Shown here one piece after another: positions 41,512-53,280 of a stretch of 64,000 nucleotides of DNA (position 1 is the stretch's first letter; each line of letters begins with the position of its first letter). The stretch covers positions 16,390,720 through 16,454,719 of the forward strand of contig NC_048537.1 in assembly GCF_902806685.2 (NCBI RefSeq), read 5' to 3'. Position numbers and translations under genes: made by a program. The notes beneath the pieces were generated by a model. That model ran no database searches. It saw only the letters and a program-made list of their open reading frames with translations, and was not told the origin of the DNA. Origin of the DNA: Maniola hyperantus (Eukaryota > Arthropoda > Insecta > Lepidoptera > Nymphalidae).

Positions 41512-44500
41512 CTAGTCACCTGGGTTCCAATGCACGTAGTCGGGCGTGGCGGCGGCCTGGTACTCCTGTACCAGCTCGTCGACTACGGCGCGAGACTCGT
41601 CGAACTCCTCCAGAGATTCCTTGAACATGGGCTCCTTGCGGAACACCTCGAGGAACGCCTCACGCTTGCGCAGTTTATCGAACTGCTGCAGGCAACGGTC
41701 GAACAGCTGCCAACCAAATGACCCAGGTAAGAAGGAAACATGCAAGCTACGGGGACTGACGACATGGGGCGAATGTCGTCTATTACGAAATTAAATTAGG
41801 TTGAGCCACTGATGCCTAAAATAAGTTGTTACACCCTTGTTACGGGCATCAGTGCTCTCCCCTAACAAAAAAATAAAAAATAAAAACAATAAAGGAAATT
41901 AAAAAAAAAAAAATCAAAAGCAAAAACATTCGTGACATTAAGATATAGTATGAAGTTTAATATAATTGTACCTAAGCACAAGAGTTTCGATGATCATCTT
42001 GGATTTTATTATGAATGGACTGAGAAACACAGATTTATTTGCCAATGCAGTGGCCTTCACGATAAAAGCTACCATCCTGGTACCGGGGCCTGTTTCACGG
42101 GGGGGAATAAAGAGGATTTATACTTTCGCAGAGCAAAGCCGCGGGTCGGTCGTAAATCACCAATAAACAATAGTACTCTGTCTGTATAGCTAGTACTCAC
42201 GGAGGAGATATTGGTGTGGTTGGCGAGCAGCAGGCCGGACACCTTGTGCGAGGCGTGCACATAGGGCGAGCGCCGCGACAGCGCCACTTGTATGGAGGCC
42301 GGCCCCCACGGGATGAAGGACGCCAGCTTGCGCTCGCGGATGCGCTGGAGCGACTTGTGCACCTGTGATGGATCCACCTCACCCTGCCAACAAGAGGTGG
42401 ATTCATCGCACCAATACTCATAAAATGTTTGCCTACTACAAAAACAATGCACCAAAATGGCACTTTAAATCATTTAGAATTAATTATTATTGTTTTCACT
42501 TCTCATGCTCGTAAATTTCTCCTTTATTCTGGAATCTGGATGTAAGCGGACTAAAACTGCTTTTCTGCTGTCATATAAGAATATTGTATGGAAATTTCTA
42601 TAGTACCTGAGCCTAGCCACCTATACTCCCATGCTCTCCTGGTACTTTATGTAAGCTACAGTTGGTGTCACGCAAAAGGTCTCCGACCTTGAACTTGCGC
42701 AGTGAGTGATATATCGCTATATACATTTGGCATTTCATTAAAAAGCCTGACATTGTACCTGCGCAGTGGGTGATTTATCGATGTATGGCTACTGGCTAGT
42801 GCATATTATGTAATGACCAGAAGAGGTGAAGTATGAGAGTGAGCTGACCTACAGGTCACGGTCACGTATCACGGTTTTAGTTCTTCGCAATCGAAGTCAG
42901 AGTGTATTACTCGGTCATAAACCCTATTTTACCCTTGACTTAAATATCTGCCCTCGCTTTCGGCTCGGGTCGGGCATCACGTCCAGTTTCCTGATCTTGG
43001 GCACCTACCACCTACACAGTAAAATGTCGCGTCACCTGTATGATGTTGAGGATGGAGATGTAGCAGTGCTGGTTGGCGCGGTCGGGGCTGAGCGACACCA
43101 TCATGTTCTTGGGCTGCAGCAGGCGCTGCATCACGTCCAGCACCGTCGTCTTCCTGATTTTCGGCACCTGCCACCAAACGTACAGAGAAAACTTGTCAAT
43201 ATAACATAAGGGTATGTGTGCACTCATCCGTATTCGGTTCGTATCCGTGATTTTTCGAAGTGGTCGTCATACAAATATGTACATTCGATTCGTATTTTTT
43301 TTCACGGATTCGTAAAATCACGGATGAGTGCACAAACGTCCTTCGGCTGCTTTTACCAGGGACGTTCGATGCTGCGTAATGAGGTAAGTGTAAAACCGAT
43401 GTACTTATTTAATTTTCAAAGCTATTAGTAGGTATATATTTCGTGTCATTCATCAGTAGTGTCGGGAGCAGACCGAAGTCCATCTCATCTCTTCATCGCC
43501 AAAACTTACATCCAATTATCTTGATGACTCCACTTCTATGAACCAATCCTTGGGGCCTAACCGATCCTACCTACTCATGTGACGATCTGAAGATTGCGAA
43601 TAGCAGAGATGAGTAGTAGTAGTAGATCAGTTGTGTACTAACAGTGTTGAGCTCGTGGTCGGCCGTGAGCGGCGTGTAGCCCGTCATGAGGAAGTGCAGG
43701 CGCGGCGTGGGGATGAGCGGCGCCACCAGGCTGATCAGATCGTTGTTCATGTATGATGGGTACCTGATCAAGTGAACATTATCAGTGGCCCTACCGCGGT
43801 TGTTTGACAACTACAATGTCACGATCGCAATCATCTCTGATTGGTTAATGCTCGCTCACTATTGGCCACAATGCATTGTTGCAACAAATTCAGCGAATCA
43901 GAACAATTGAGATTGTAATAATGATTGATGCAGGTTTTAGACAATCGCCCTACTGGTGTTAAGGACTATTTATTCATTGCAATATTGTAAACTTAATTGC
44001 AGCTATTGTCAGAAATTACTAGCCAACTATCAGAATGATCATGCTAAACAATTTTTTACAAATTATTTTAAATCTTACGTTTAATCAAACAAACAGTTGA
44101 TGTATCATAATAATATAATTATATTGATGCTGAATGGATGGTGCAAATTGTTTGTGTGTGCTTTCGTAGTTTTGTTAAACAGTTTTTATTAATTTTCAGA
44201 TCAGGAACAACATATTTTCAATTCAATTCATTTCCCAGATATTGGCTTTTCAGTGTGCTAAGTGCCAACTGGGCATGGGTGTTTTTTTTTAATTAATTAT
44301 AGGCAAACGCTTGACTACAATCACACCTGATAGAAAGTGATGATGCTGCCTAAGATGGACGTGTTTACCTAGAAGATGCCTATTCACTTTTGTTTTAAAG
44401 ATACCCGGGTTGTAATTGGTCTATTTAATAAAAGAGGTACTAATGTACCTAAGTGTAGCAGTACTGGCACTCATGATAGTGGACACAAGCGTGTTGATTT

Positions 44501-47001
44501 GCGCGAAGGACGGGTTCTGTATGTGCAGGCGGTCGCTGGCTATCCTGTTCAGAGCCGTGTTGTCTAGCACCATCACACAGTCTGCACTCTCCGTCAAACG
44601 CTTCAGTGTGAGGAGGGAGTTGTAGGGCTGGACTACCACATCACTAAAACAAGATAAAAATGGATTGATTGTATAAATAAAGATACCTAAAAGCCAGTTT
44701 TGGTTAGGCCATTAGGTTTTGGACCAGACATCATTTATTTTATTATTATTAATAAGGTTCGCTAGCAATTTTTACAAAAATGATCTTAAATTACATAAAG
44801 TTAAATTACACAACGTTGTATGTAAAATCATTTGAAAGCAAACACTACATGCACATTCACACAATTTACATGCTACAATTATTAATCATACAAGTGAAAT
44901 CATGAAACAATCAGCATGCATTAATTTATCTGTCATATACAAACCAAAGATAACCATGACTATAGCAGTCTTTATTAATAATTGAGTAATTTTTAAAATG
45001 TGTTGATTTAAATAAGGAATTTATGAAAATAAAAAATTTGATTATAAGTCCCGCAATACGCTAATGCGCGTGGCCGCCAATTTATTGACGTCAGCATGAT
45101 ACTTAAGTTTCGAGCTTATGGTATATTTTTATTTCGGCCGGTCATTTTGATGTTAATTAGACATGGTTCCAGCGCAATAGAAATTAGCGGGACTTATGCC
45201 ACCACATTGCAGCGCTTTCGGAAAAATATATGCTCTATAAAATCATTACCATGAAGATAGGAGCTTTCGATTTCATTTTCATTTTATAAAAAAGAAAAAA
45301 CATTTTTATTCAAAAAATCCCAACTTATCACTTAAGAACTATATGGTATTAACAATATGCCCAAATGTGTTTGCCTTATTTATTCAAAAAGTTAAAAGAA
45401 TCGCCAATTTCAAAGACTCCAATAGTTAATCTCACCTAATCTCATCCAAGTTGGGAAAGACACTGTAAGTCTGCACAAGTTTCTTCGGGAACCTATCGGA
45501 GAGATGCTCCAGTATGTAGGAGCCCATGCCCGAGCCAGTGCCACCCGCTATTGAGTGACAGAGTACAAAACCCTGTAAAGAAGGTCAGTGTTAACCAAAC
45601 CAGTGGCCAATCTTAGTGGGCACTAGCCAACTTTGCCAGAGATATTAGAGGGCACAAAAAGATACTAAGAAGTAATAAAAAATTAAACACACTAGAAATC
45701 CCGATTTCCATCCCAAAGGAATTTGGAAAGTTTTTATTTATTTATTCAGATACCAGTCAGTTAGCCCTTAACTGCAATCTCACCTGGTGAAGTTCTGGCT
45801 TGTTCCCTTTCTATATTACAAAGAGAATCTCTGTACAATTCCCTTTCTATATTACAAAGAGAATTTCAGTACAAAATTTCAGCTTTTTAGGTCCTAGGGC
45901 TTGTGCTGGGCATTGATAAATCAGCCAGTAAGTGAGCTAGGACTTTTCTTTTTATTATATGAGATTTTGTACTGTAGGAAATATCTTACTTCCAAGTTAT
46001 CACTGCCGTCTGCCTCTCTGTTGATGATGTCAAACACTTCCTCATTCAGCTTCTCTCCCTGAGCAAACCCTGACGCCCAGTTGTTGCCTGCCCCACCGCC
46101 GTGCTTTGACAGGTACACATTCTCTTGGTTGTACAACTGAAATATAAGAGCTTTAAATAAACCTAAAACAAATAATCAATATATTAAAAAAGAAGAATCT
46201 TATTATTTTTAAAATAGAAGATTTTTATACAAATAAAATTTTATAAGTACTTTTGAATTGTCAAATGTATCTACCACTATGTGAGCACAAATATTAAATG
46301 ACATAATATGAATAAAATTAAAGTATCACTCTGAGAAAGATTTCCCTCTTCTAAAAGACAAGTATATCCCTTCCAGTGACACATTCCTATCTGACACACA
46401 TTGAGTCACAATAATAAACAAATAAATAAAATTCGATAGCTGACAATTGTCTGGAATAGGTAGTTGGTTATTGTTTGCGACAGGTCGACATGGCAATCGG
46501 GGTCGGGACGCCCCGCACACCACCGCGACAACACGGTGCGGAATAGCGCGGGTGACGTGCGGGTGTGCGGGGCGTCCCCCCGCCTCATACCCCGACTGCC
46601 ACCTCGACCTGTCGCGAACTGTAGGTATAAGAAGACAACTTTAGTTGTTGAGGTTGTAAAGTTATCCTAATATTTACCTTAGCGTACGGAGAATTTAAAA
46701 TTGTGTGTATTACACGAGGCTCCAAGTCTAGAAGCACAGCTCGCGGGATATAATGATTATCATCGGCTTGATAGAAAAATACATCCTTACGATCCGACCC
46801 CGCGGACGCAAACTCCTCCAAAATACCCTCGGGAGATATGCCGTGTTCTATACACAATTGCTTCCAAAACTCGAAACCAACTGCAATATAATATTGTTTC
46901 AGAAAATGGTTAAAGAAGTCACCAGTCTATTATTATTGAGAAACAAACTTACTCTGATTGCCGCACTGGCCGAGTTGTAGCGTTATCATTTCACTTGGCA
47001 T
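41512..47001 (-). CDS. Gamma-tubulin
   Basis: Microtubule-nucleating tubulin of the centrosome and gamma-TuRC. Nine exons in phase: 47001-46953, 46880-46678, 46136-45990, 45572-45436, 44643-44449, 43763-43643, 43167-43036, 42383-42201 and 41706-41512. The product is 453 residues, the normal length. It begins MPSEMITLQLGQCGNQ, holds the tubulin GTP-binding loop AGGTGSGMGS in exon 4, and shows gamma-specific stretches such as KHGGGAGNNWASGF, QPYNSLLTLKRL, RKTTVLDVMQRLLQPKNMM, FIPWGPASIQVALSR and LRKREAFLE. It ends ...DYVHWNPGD. All introns are GT-AG. Exons 6-9 are GC-rich and exons 1-2 AT-rich. The start codon faces the P-type transposase gene, 781 bp between starts. Whether it is the maternal or somatic paralogue cannot be told from the window. 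Confidence 0.97.
42973..43021 (-). other. Partial duplicate of gamma-tubulin exon 7 and its acceptor
   Basis: In the intron after exon 7, 42975-43020 resembles 43130-43188, i.e. gcatcacgtccag, ttcctgat-tt-ggcacct and ccacc-acag, the start of exon 7 plus its splice acceptor, on the same strand. It lacks the rest of the exon. Confidence 0.6.
43795..43955. repeat. Interspersed repeat shared with 59310 and 21790
   Basis: Words tgattggttaatgctcgctc, acaatgcattgttgcaacaa and gattgtaataatgattgatg recur in reverse order at 59310-59465; a fragment lies at 21783-21832. Confidence 0.7.
45043..45197. mobile_element. MITE in gamma-tubulin intron
   Basis: Ends ataagtcccgc and gcgggacttat, exact 11-bp inverted repeats, 155 bp apart edge to edge. 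Confidence 0.65.
46474..46617. mobile_element. GC-rich palindromic MITE, copy 1
   Basis: Ends gcgacaggtcgacatggcaa and (reversed) cgcgacaggtcgaggtggca; GC-rich arms with gtcgggacgccccgcacacc. In gamma-tubulin intron 2. Copies at 59807 and 60592. Confidence 0.8.
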
Positions 47002-47782
47002 TTTAAAATAGTACGCTGCCAGCCGTCCAACAGTCGGGGAATGACTTCCTTTAAAATATATCCCTGTTTCCTAAATAATAAGTTCTTTAATTTTTATTAT
47101 TTAAGAAATTAATCAACAAATATCTAGATTAACCGTCATAGCCGATTTTCCATAATATGTAAAAAGTAGGTACTCTGTGTAGCCGATAAAAAACCAAAAC
47201 AAAACCAAAGAGTATATCAAAGAGTATTATAATATACAGAGTATATAATCACTACCTACGTTTTAAACCACAGAGTTTCAGACATGTCATTGTCAAAATC
47301 AGGCCCTGTCAACTGAGGGCCATAAAAGATGCATCAGTCCATTTCTTTCGCACTTTCTATTCCTCTTTCGAAATCCACAGGACTATCTCGCTCCACTCAC
47401 ACAGTATTAAAGGCACATGTACATACAGCACACTCTCTCAAGATTGCTCGAATATTATTGGTCGGTGATTAGCTCCAATCGGCTTTCATTACATAGAATT
47501 TCAAAATAAAAACGTGATGTCGGTTTTGAGAGATTTTATAACCTAACCTAAAAAACTTAATTTTTCTCCTATTGCGAGAGTTGTAAACCTTGTGGTTTAA
47601 ACCTGGAAGTGTGCTGCAGTTATAACAGGATATTCGTTTTATATTTCTATTTTCAGTTTTTTAAGGGATTGTTTTAATTTAGAGATATAGTGGATGTGCT
47701 CTTTAAACTTGCCTACCTAATTTAGGCTTAGTAATAATTGTTAGTGTTTCTAAATACCTACCTAGTATCCTTTTTATCCGAT
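47002..47782. promoter_or_regulatory. Divergent interval between gamma-tubulin and the transposase
   Basis: 781 bp between opposed start codons. It should hold the gamma-tubulin promoter. It has agagtata/actctgtg words in several orientations at 47170-47275 and a pyrimidine tract with ttttcag at 47650-47657, a possible 5'-UTR splice acceptor for the transposase. No P-type terminal repeat seen. Confidence 0.5.
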
Positions 47783-50700
47783 ATGAGGCAGTGTAGTGTA
47801 CCTAAGTGTAAAAGCACCTTACATTTACACGCCGTACCTTTTACCGACACAACTAGATGGAAGGCATGGTTGTTTAACTGTCCATATTTGCGTAAGTACT
47901 CCCTTAGGCAATTAGAAAATGTCAGGATTTGCGAATCCCATTTCTTACCTCGGTATATCGTAAATAATAGATTGACAAAAGATTCAATTCCCACGCTGAA
48001 TTTGCATATTACACAGTCTTCTAAAAACCCTAAAACTAAACTAAAAACCCTAAAAGGTACTAAACCAGTACATTTTAAAATTGACAAATTTCTAGAGATA
48101 TCCCCTTTACAGCGTGGTAAACCCTTCGATGTTAACATAGTCGATATCCCATCGACTTCACAATCAGACAACCAAAGTAAGAATGAGCAAGCTTCTGTTA
48201 TTTTAAGTCCTATTGATTTAGTAAACCCCTTGCCAAATATCCCGATTCCTGACAAACAGAAGTCACCAGATTTAATTCAGCAGTCTATTTTAGAGCCAAC
48301 AACTTCTATTACTCATTACTCACAACCACTGAGTCCTGCTCCTCATGAGTCCATGCATTCTGAAGTGGTATCTGCTTCACAGACAACCTTTCCTTCTGAG
48401 GATGTTCAAAGTTTCATTCCGTCTGTTCCCATGTCTTCCGAAAATGTGTCTGCTTTACAGACTAAAAGTTCCATCCTGTCAGATATCATGCCTTCTCAGG
48501 ATGTGTCTGCTCTGCGTACTCCAAGTCCCATTCCATTTGATCCCATCTCTTCAGAGGATGTGTCCAATTCACAGGCTACAACTTTGATACCGTCTGATCC
48601 TATGCCTTCTGAAGTTGGGTCTGCTTTACAGACTACACCAAAACGTAAAAGAACACATTCTAGATCTCATCATAAAAAGCCAGACATAATTCCTAGAGTA
48701 CGTTTAGATAAAAATCAAGAAACCCCTCGTAAGCAGAAGCTACGTCAGGGTAATAAAACATTAAAAATAAAATTACGGAACATGACTATCAGATATAATA
48801 AGTTTAAGGCAAAGGTGCAAACAGTTTCTGATAAAATAAAATTCTTTATCACAAAATATCCTATTTTGAGTAATTTCGGCAAATTATTAGTAGATTCACA
48901 GTTACGACTATCTGGTGTGAAATCTAGAGGTTCTAGATACACTAACGAAGAAAAAGTTTTTGCGCTTTCTTTATATAAATTAAGTCCAAGGTGCTACAGA
49001 TATTTGCAAAAAAGATTAAGATTACCAGCTCAATCCACTATAGGCTCTATATTAAATAATATACCTTTAAGACCAGGTATTAATGATTTTATTTTTCAGC
49101 ATTTGGCAGATGCTGCTAAAAATAAAAATTGTATGGGGTTACAATGTGTATTGCTGTTTGACGAAATGGCAATTAACAAAAATTTATTTTTTAATTTTCA
49201 TACCGGTGTTATTGAAGGATTTGAAGATCTAGGAGGTGGTGAACGCACTAACAATGTTGCTGACAAAGTTTTAGTGTTTATGTTACGGGGCATATTTTTA
49301 CCTTGGAAGCTACCTATAGCATTTTATTTTGTACGAGATGGAATTAAAACCTTCTTTCTAAAAAACATTATTAAAGAACTAACTAAGGAAATATTAAAGA
49401 CAGGATTTGTTTTGAGATCAACAGTATCAGATCAAGGCTCTGCCAATGTTGCTGCGATAAACTCATTAATAGCTGATGCACGCGAAGATTTACTTCGAAG
49501 TGGCAACGATGGGTGTAATATAATACATTATGTCATCGAAGGAAACAAAATATATCATATATATGATGTCCCACATTTACTCAAATGTTTCCGCAATAAT
49601 TTTCAGAAGAAGGACTTGCTCATCGGGAGTCAGCGTGCTCAGTGGGACTACATTGAGAAGCTGTTTGCTGTTGATGGTGTGGCAGGTGTTGGGTGGTCTA
49701 CCAAATTAACAGACAAACATGTGAAACCAAATTCATATGACAAGATGAAGGCAAGTAACTTTTGCTTTGTAACAATAGCTTTGTGATAATGTCCTTGCCA
49801 TGGAAAAATCCAATAAAACTACGGTGCGCAGACCTTAGTTGTTGGTACTAAAACTTCTTGTTTTCGTGGTGTCTATGTGATCACGTTTTTGAAAGCACTA
49901 TCTCCGAAACTATGGGTTGTAGACCCTGTTGTTGGTCCATTTTAAGTTTCAGCTTACAAAATTCTCATCACATGATCACATAGACACCATGAAAACAAGA
50001 AGTACCAATAACCAGGGTCGGCGCCCAATAGTGTCGAAGATAATTATGAGCATACTAGGTGATGCCCGCGACTTCGTCCGCGTGGATTTACATTTTTCAA
50101 AATCCCGCGGGAACTCTTTGATTTTCCGGGATAAAAAGCAGCCTATGTGTTAATCCAGGGTATAATCTATCTCCATTCCAAATTTCATCCAAAGCCGTTC
50201 AAAGTCAAAGTCAAATGATTTATTCAAAATAGGTAATAAATTACTCTTATTGATTGTCTGGTATAGTGTTAGATTTGTAAGATAATATAGTGGTGATAAT
50301 TATAACGCAAACTTAAAACTAAAGCTACGAGGGTTCCAAACGCGCCCAGGTCTGAGAAGAGCCCACAACAAACTCAGCCGGGTATTCTTTTTATTATCAC
50401 CACTTTACAAAATTATTGAAACTTATTAGAACTATCACAAAGTCGTTAAGCAACTCATTCCCAAGCTTGCTTATCATTTAAAGTTCAGCTGTTTTTGCGT
50501 GATTGAGTAACAAACATCCAAACATCCACACTTTCACATTTATAATATTATTAGGATTAGGATAATTAGGTTGAGGATAGTATAGTTATGAGCATAGAAG
50601 ATAATTTTTTAAACAAAAATTTGAATCCTTATGAATTTCCAACCCACTCATTTAAATTCTTTAATTATATTTTAAGCCCAATTGGGCCGATTCTCTAGTA

Positions 50701-52128
50701 CACAATCTCTAAACTAAACTAAATTAACTGGTCTAAATCTAGTGCTTTCCTTTTCCGCAAGCAACATTATGAAAGGGATAGCAATAGATTTAGACGTACC
50801 ATTTTAGTTTAGCTTAGAGTTTGTGTACAACGGAAATGTTTACTTTAAATCTAAATAGCATTATCAAATTTAGTTTATTAACATATCTAATAAAAAATAA
50901 CTATGCATTACAGGTGAAACTTGCTGCGCAAGTCTTCAGCAGAGATGTGGCCCACAGCTTAAGAATACAGATGAACACTTATCGTCAACTACAACTGGAA
51001 CATGGTTATTGTCCTCCATCTGTAAACATTGATAATGGACTTTTCACTGCTGAGATCCTTTTATTGATTCATAATTTATTCAGCAGCCTGAACTCCTCCG
51101 GCTATTCCAGTACTGACCTATGTAATTCTTTATCTATAAATTCAACTCATCTTGATTTTTGGAATGAAGCAGTGAAGAAACTAGAATCAATGAAATTCGA
51201 TGCGTCAGATTCAAGAGAAAGTAAGCCATTGTGTTTAAGAAATTTTATACACGACATTAAAACTATAAAACATCTTTGGTCAGATCTTAGATTAATCTCA
51301 GGCGTTAAATTTTTGAGTCTGACGCGTTTAAACCAGGATCCCCTGGAAAATTTCTTTTCTCAGATTAGAGGTCAGGGTGGTTCTAGCACACACCCGGACT
51401 GTCATAATTTTGTTTCATTGTTCAAAACATTGTTGATCAATAACATTACAACCGGGAAATCTCTGTATGCGAATTGCGCCGCCGATAGTGATAAAATGCT
51501 CGGTACTCTAAGTAATTTGGTAAGTAGACCAAAACTTGATACACGATTTGTTGATTACAGTTCTGATATTCATAACGTAAATTTTATTGAAGAATGTGTT
51601 CCACCTGAAAACGTTTTTCAAACGAATGCTTTGTCTTATATTGCCGGCGCAGTTTGTCGGTATTTATTTCCAAAGTTAAATTGTGAGCAATGCCCAAATT
51701 GCCGAAATACACTATTGTCTAACGAAATTAAATCATTTCATACTTTAATTGAAATGAAAGAATTTGATTCAAGTAACAAAAAATTGTACTACCCATCCAA
51801 TCAATTGTTGTCCCTGGTATGGGATTGTATATCTATCATTGAAAAAATTTTGCCAGACATATGTAAGGTTTACATATATTCAGATTTAATTAACAAATTC
51901 GAACAAATTAATACATCTTGGTTTGATTGTGTTGAGCATAAATCAGATTTTTTAAAAGCTTTTTGGTTGTTCGTAATAAGAATGCAAGTAAGACAATGGT
52001 GTATTAACTTCAATAGAAGAATACATAATGTTGATTCGAGAAAAAAGGGAAAGGAAATGGAAAATTTGATTGCGACAAAAGTTACTAAAGGCGCAAGCTA
52101 TAGAACTGTACGTCGCAAAAGTAATTAA
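47783..52128 (+). CDS. THAP-domain P-element-type transposase (THAP9-like), intact
   Basis: Two exons, 47783-49750 and 50914-52128, join in phase 0 across an intron with a GC donor (AAG|gcaagt) and a normal cag acceptor, giving 1060 residues. The N-terminus is a C2CH THAP zinc finger (C4, C9, C50, H53; CPYLRK and ESHFLPRYI visible), a site-specific DNA-binding module. A Ser/Pro-rich linker with 19-residue tandem repeats and a basic patch follow. The RNase H-like core shows LLFDEMAINK (D460), STVSDQGSAN (D550), a GTPase-like insertion and DPLENFFSQIRG (E801), the pattern of P-element transposases and THAP9. CPNC and CVEH-type pairs lie toward the end. An upstream in-frame ATG at 47738 is possible, but the THAP domain starts at 47783. 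It has no stop or frameshift. The intron carries three unrelated repeats. Terminal inverted repeats flanking the gene were not found, so it is either an old, domesticated copy or an element with ends I could not see. Confidence 0.92.
49823..50026. mobile_element. MITE in the transposase intron
   Basis: ~55-bp imperfect inverted repeats: cttcttgttttcgtggtgtc with ctatgtgatcac on the left and the reverse complement at 49966-50003. Confidence 0.75.
50058..50558 (+). repeat. Family B copy split by a family G insertion
   Basis: Left part to 50197 and right part from 50486 rejoin after removal of the element 50202-50484, which is flanked by gttca on both sides. Sits in the intron of the P-type transposase gene. 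Confidence 0.8.
50202..50484 (+). repeat. Interspersed repeat family G, copy 2
   Basis: Inserted in a family B copy with gttca duplicated on both sides. Starts aagtcaaagtcaaatgattt, ends gcttgcttatcatttaaa. Confidence 0.8.
50692..50833. mobile_element. MITE next to the transposase exon 2 acceptor
   Basis: Ends tctctagtacacaatctcta and (reversed) tccgttgtacacaaactcta, followed by aactaaact. It ends 80 bp before exon 2. A second copy is at 56834-56940. Confidence 0.75.
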
Positions 52129-52173
52129 GGTTTTAAGCCACTGTTAAAAGTTTGAATTGATGTTTTAATGTTC

Positions 52174-52394
52174 ACTAGCATATGCTCGCGACTTCGTACG
52201 CGTGGACTACACGAATTTCAAACCCCTATTTTACCCCCTTAGGGGTTGAATTTTTAAAAATCCTTAGCGGATGCCTACGTCATAATAGCTATCTGCATGC
52301 AAAATTTCAGCCCGATCGGTCAAGTAGTATGAGCTGTGCGTTGATAGATCAGTCAGTCAGTCAGTCAGTCACCTTTTCCTTTTATATATTAAGA
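52174..52394 (+). repeat. Interspersed repeat family A, copy 6
   Basis: Inserted 45 bp after the stop codon of the P-type transposase, and so lies in its presumed 3' UTR or just beyond it. (cagt)n run at about 52351-52370. Confidence 0.85.
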
Positions 52395-53063
52395 TTAACT
52401 TTATTATTTTATCTCTCTTGAACAACATTAAAGTCGTATCATTTTGCCATTTCCGTTCGCAGACTAACTGACACGCCATGGCTTCACTCAGGTGGAATTC
52501 TATTTCTCTTTATTCTCTATCCCGTGGTAATTTAGAAAATTGCATTTCGCTTCAAAAATTTCAACTTTTTAGGTCCAAGTGTTTGGGCTGGGTGTTGATG
52601 AGTCAGTCAGTAAATCGAGACTTTTCTTTTGATGTGATGATGATTGCACTCCAATATAATATGTTATACAGCATACTGACAGGTTCATAATGTATCTATC
52701 TAGTATAATATTTTAAATTATAGCCTCATTGAGCGCTTCTAAATTCTTAACCACATAAGTAAAATGTTAAATACCTAGTATATATATAAAACTCGCAATC
52801 CGCCTGTGCAATCACTTATAATTCTAAAGTAATATTTTGAATACCTACTTCAAAACTTATTAGTTTTCTAAGTTAATATGTTTTTTGGAAAAAAACTTTT
52901 TGTTCTTATTTTATAATAGAAGCATAATCATCTAATTTCGTAAATATTTTAAAACACAGCTGATATCCTCATTGAAGCTCTGGCTATTGCAGTGATTTTG
53001 TATTGTATAAATCTTTATCATTATAATTTAAAAATTCGAGTTTTTGGGATGAAAAAATTACAA

Positions 53064-53280
53064 TCATCCTAAAAATATGCTTGATGGTGCAACCACAGTT
53101 TTAGTGGTGCGGAGTTGCAAGTAACACGCGTGGTTTTCAAATGTATGATTTTCACACTCATGTAATGTAACGATCCTTAAAACCTTTTTGACCTAAAAAT
53201 AATAAGATTGATTAAGCTGTGCAAGGGGTTGAGGCGGTTGCGCGGGTTGCACTATGAGGTTGCACTTATTTTTAGGATGA
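53064..53280. mobile_element. MITE upstream of alpha-arrestin
   Basis: Ends tcatcctaaaaatatg and (reversed) tcatcctaaaaataag, each followed within a few bases by ggtgcaacc or gtgcaacc. Confidence 0.7.

Noticed and set aside
47160..47290. actctgtg / cacagagt words as terminal repeats of the P-type transposase
   Set aside because: Both lie on the same side of the gene and no partner was found downstream of 52128.
47758..48255. A 165-codon minus-strand ORF
   Set aside because: Antisense to the transposase THAP domain and linker, where the plus strand has clear family conservation.
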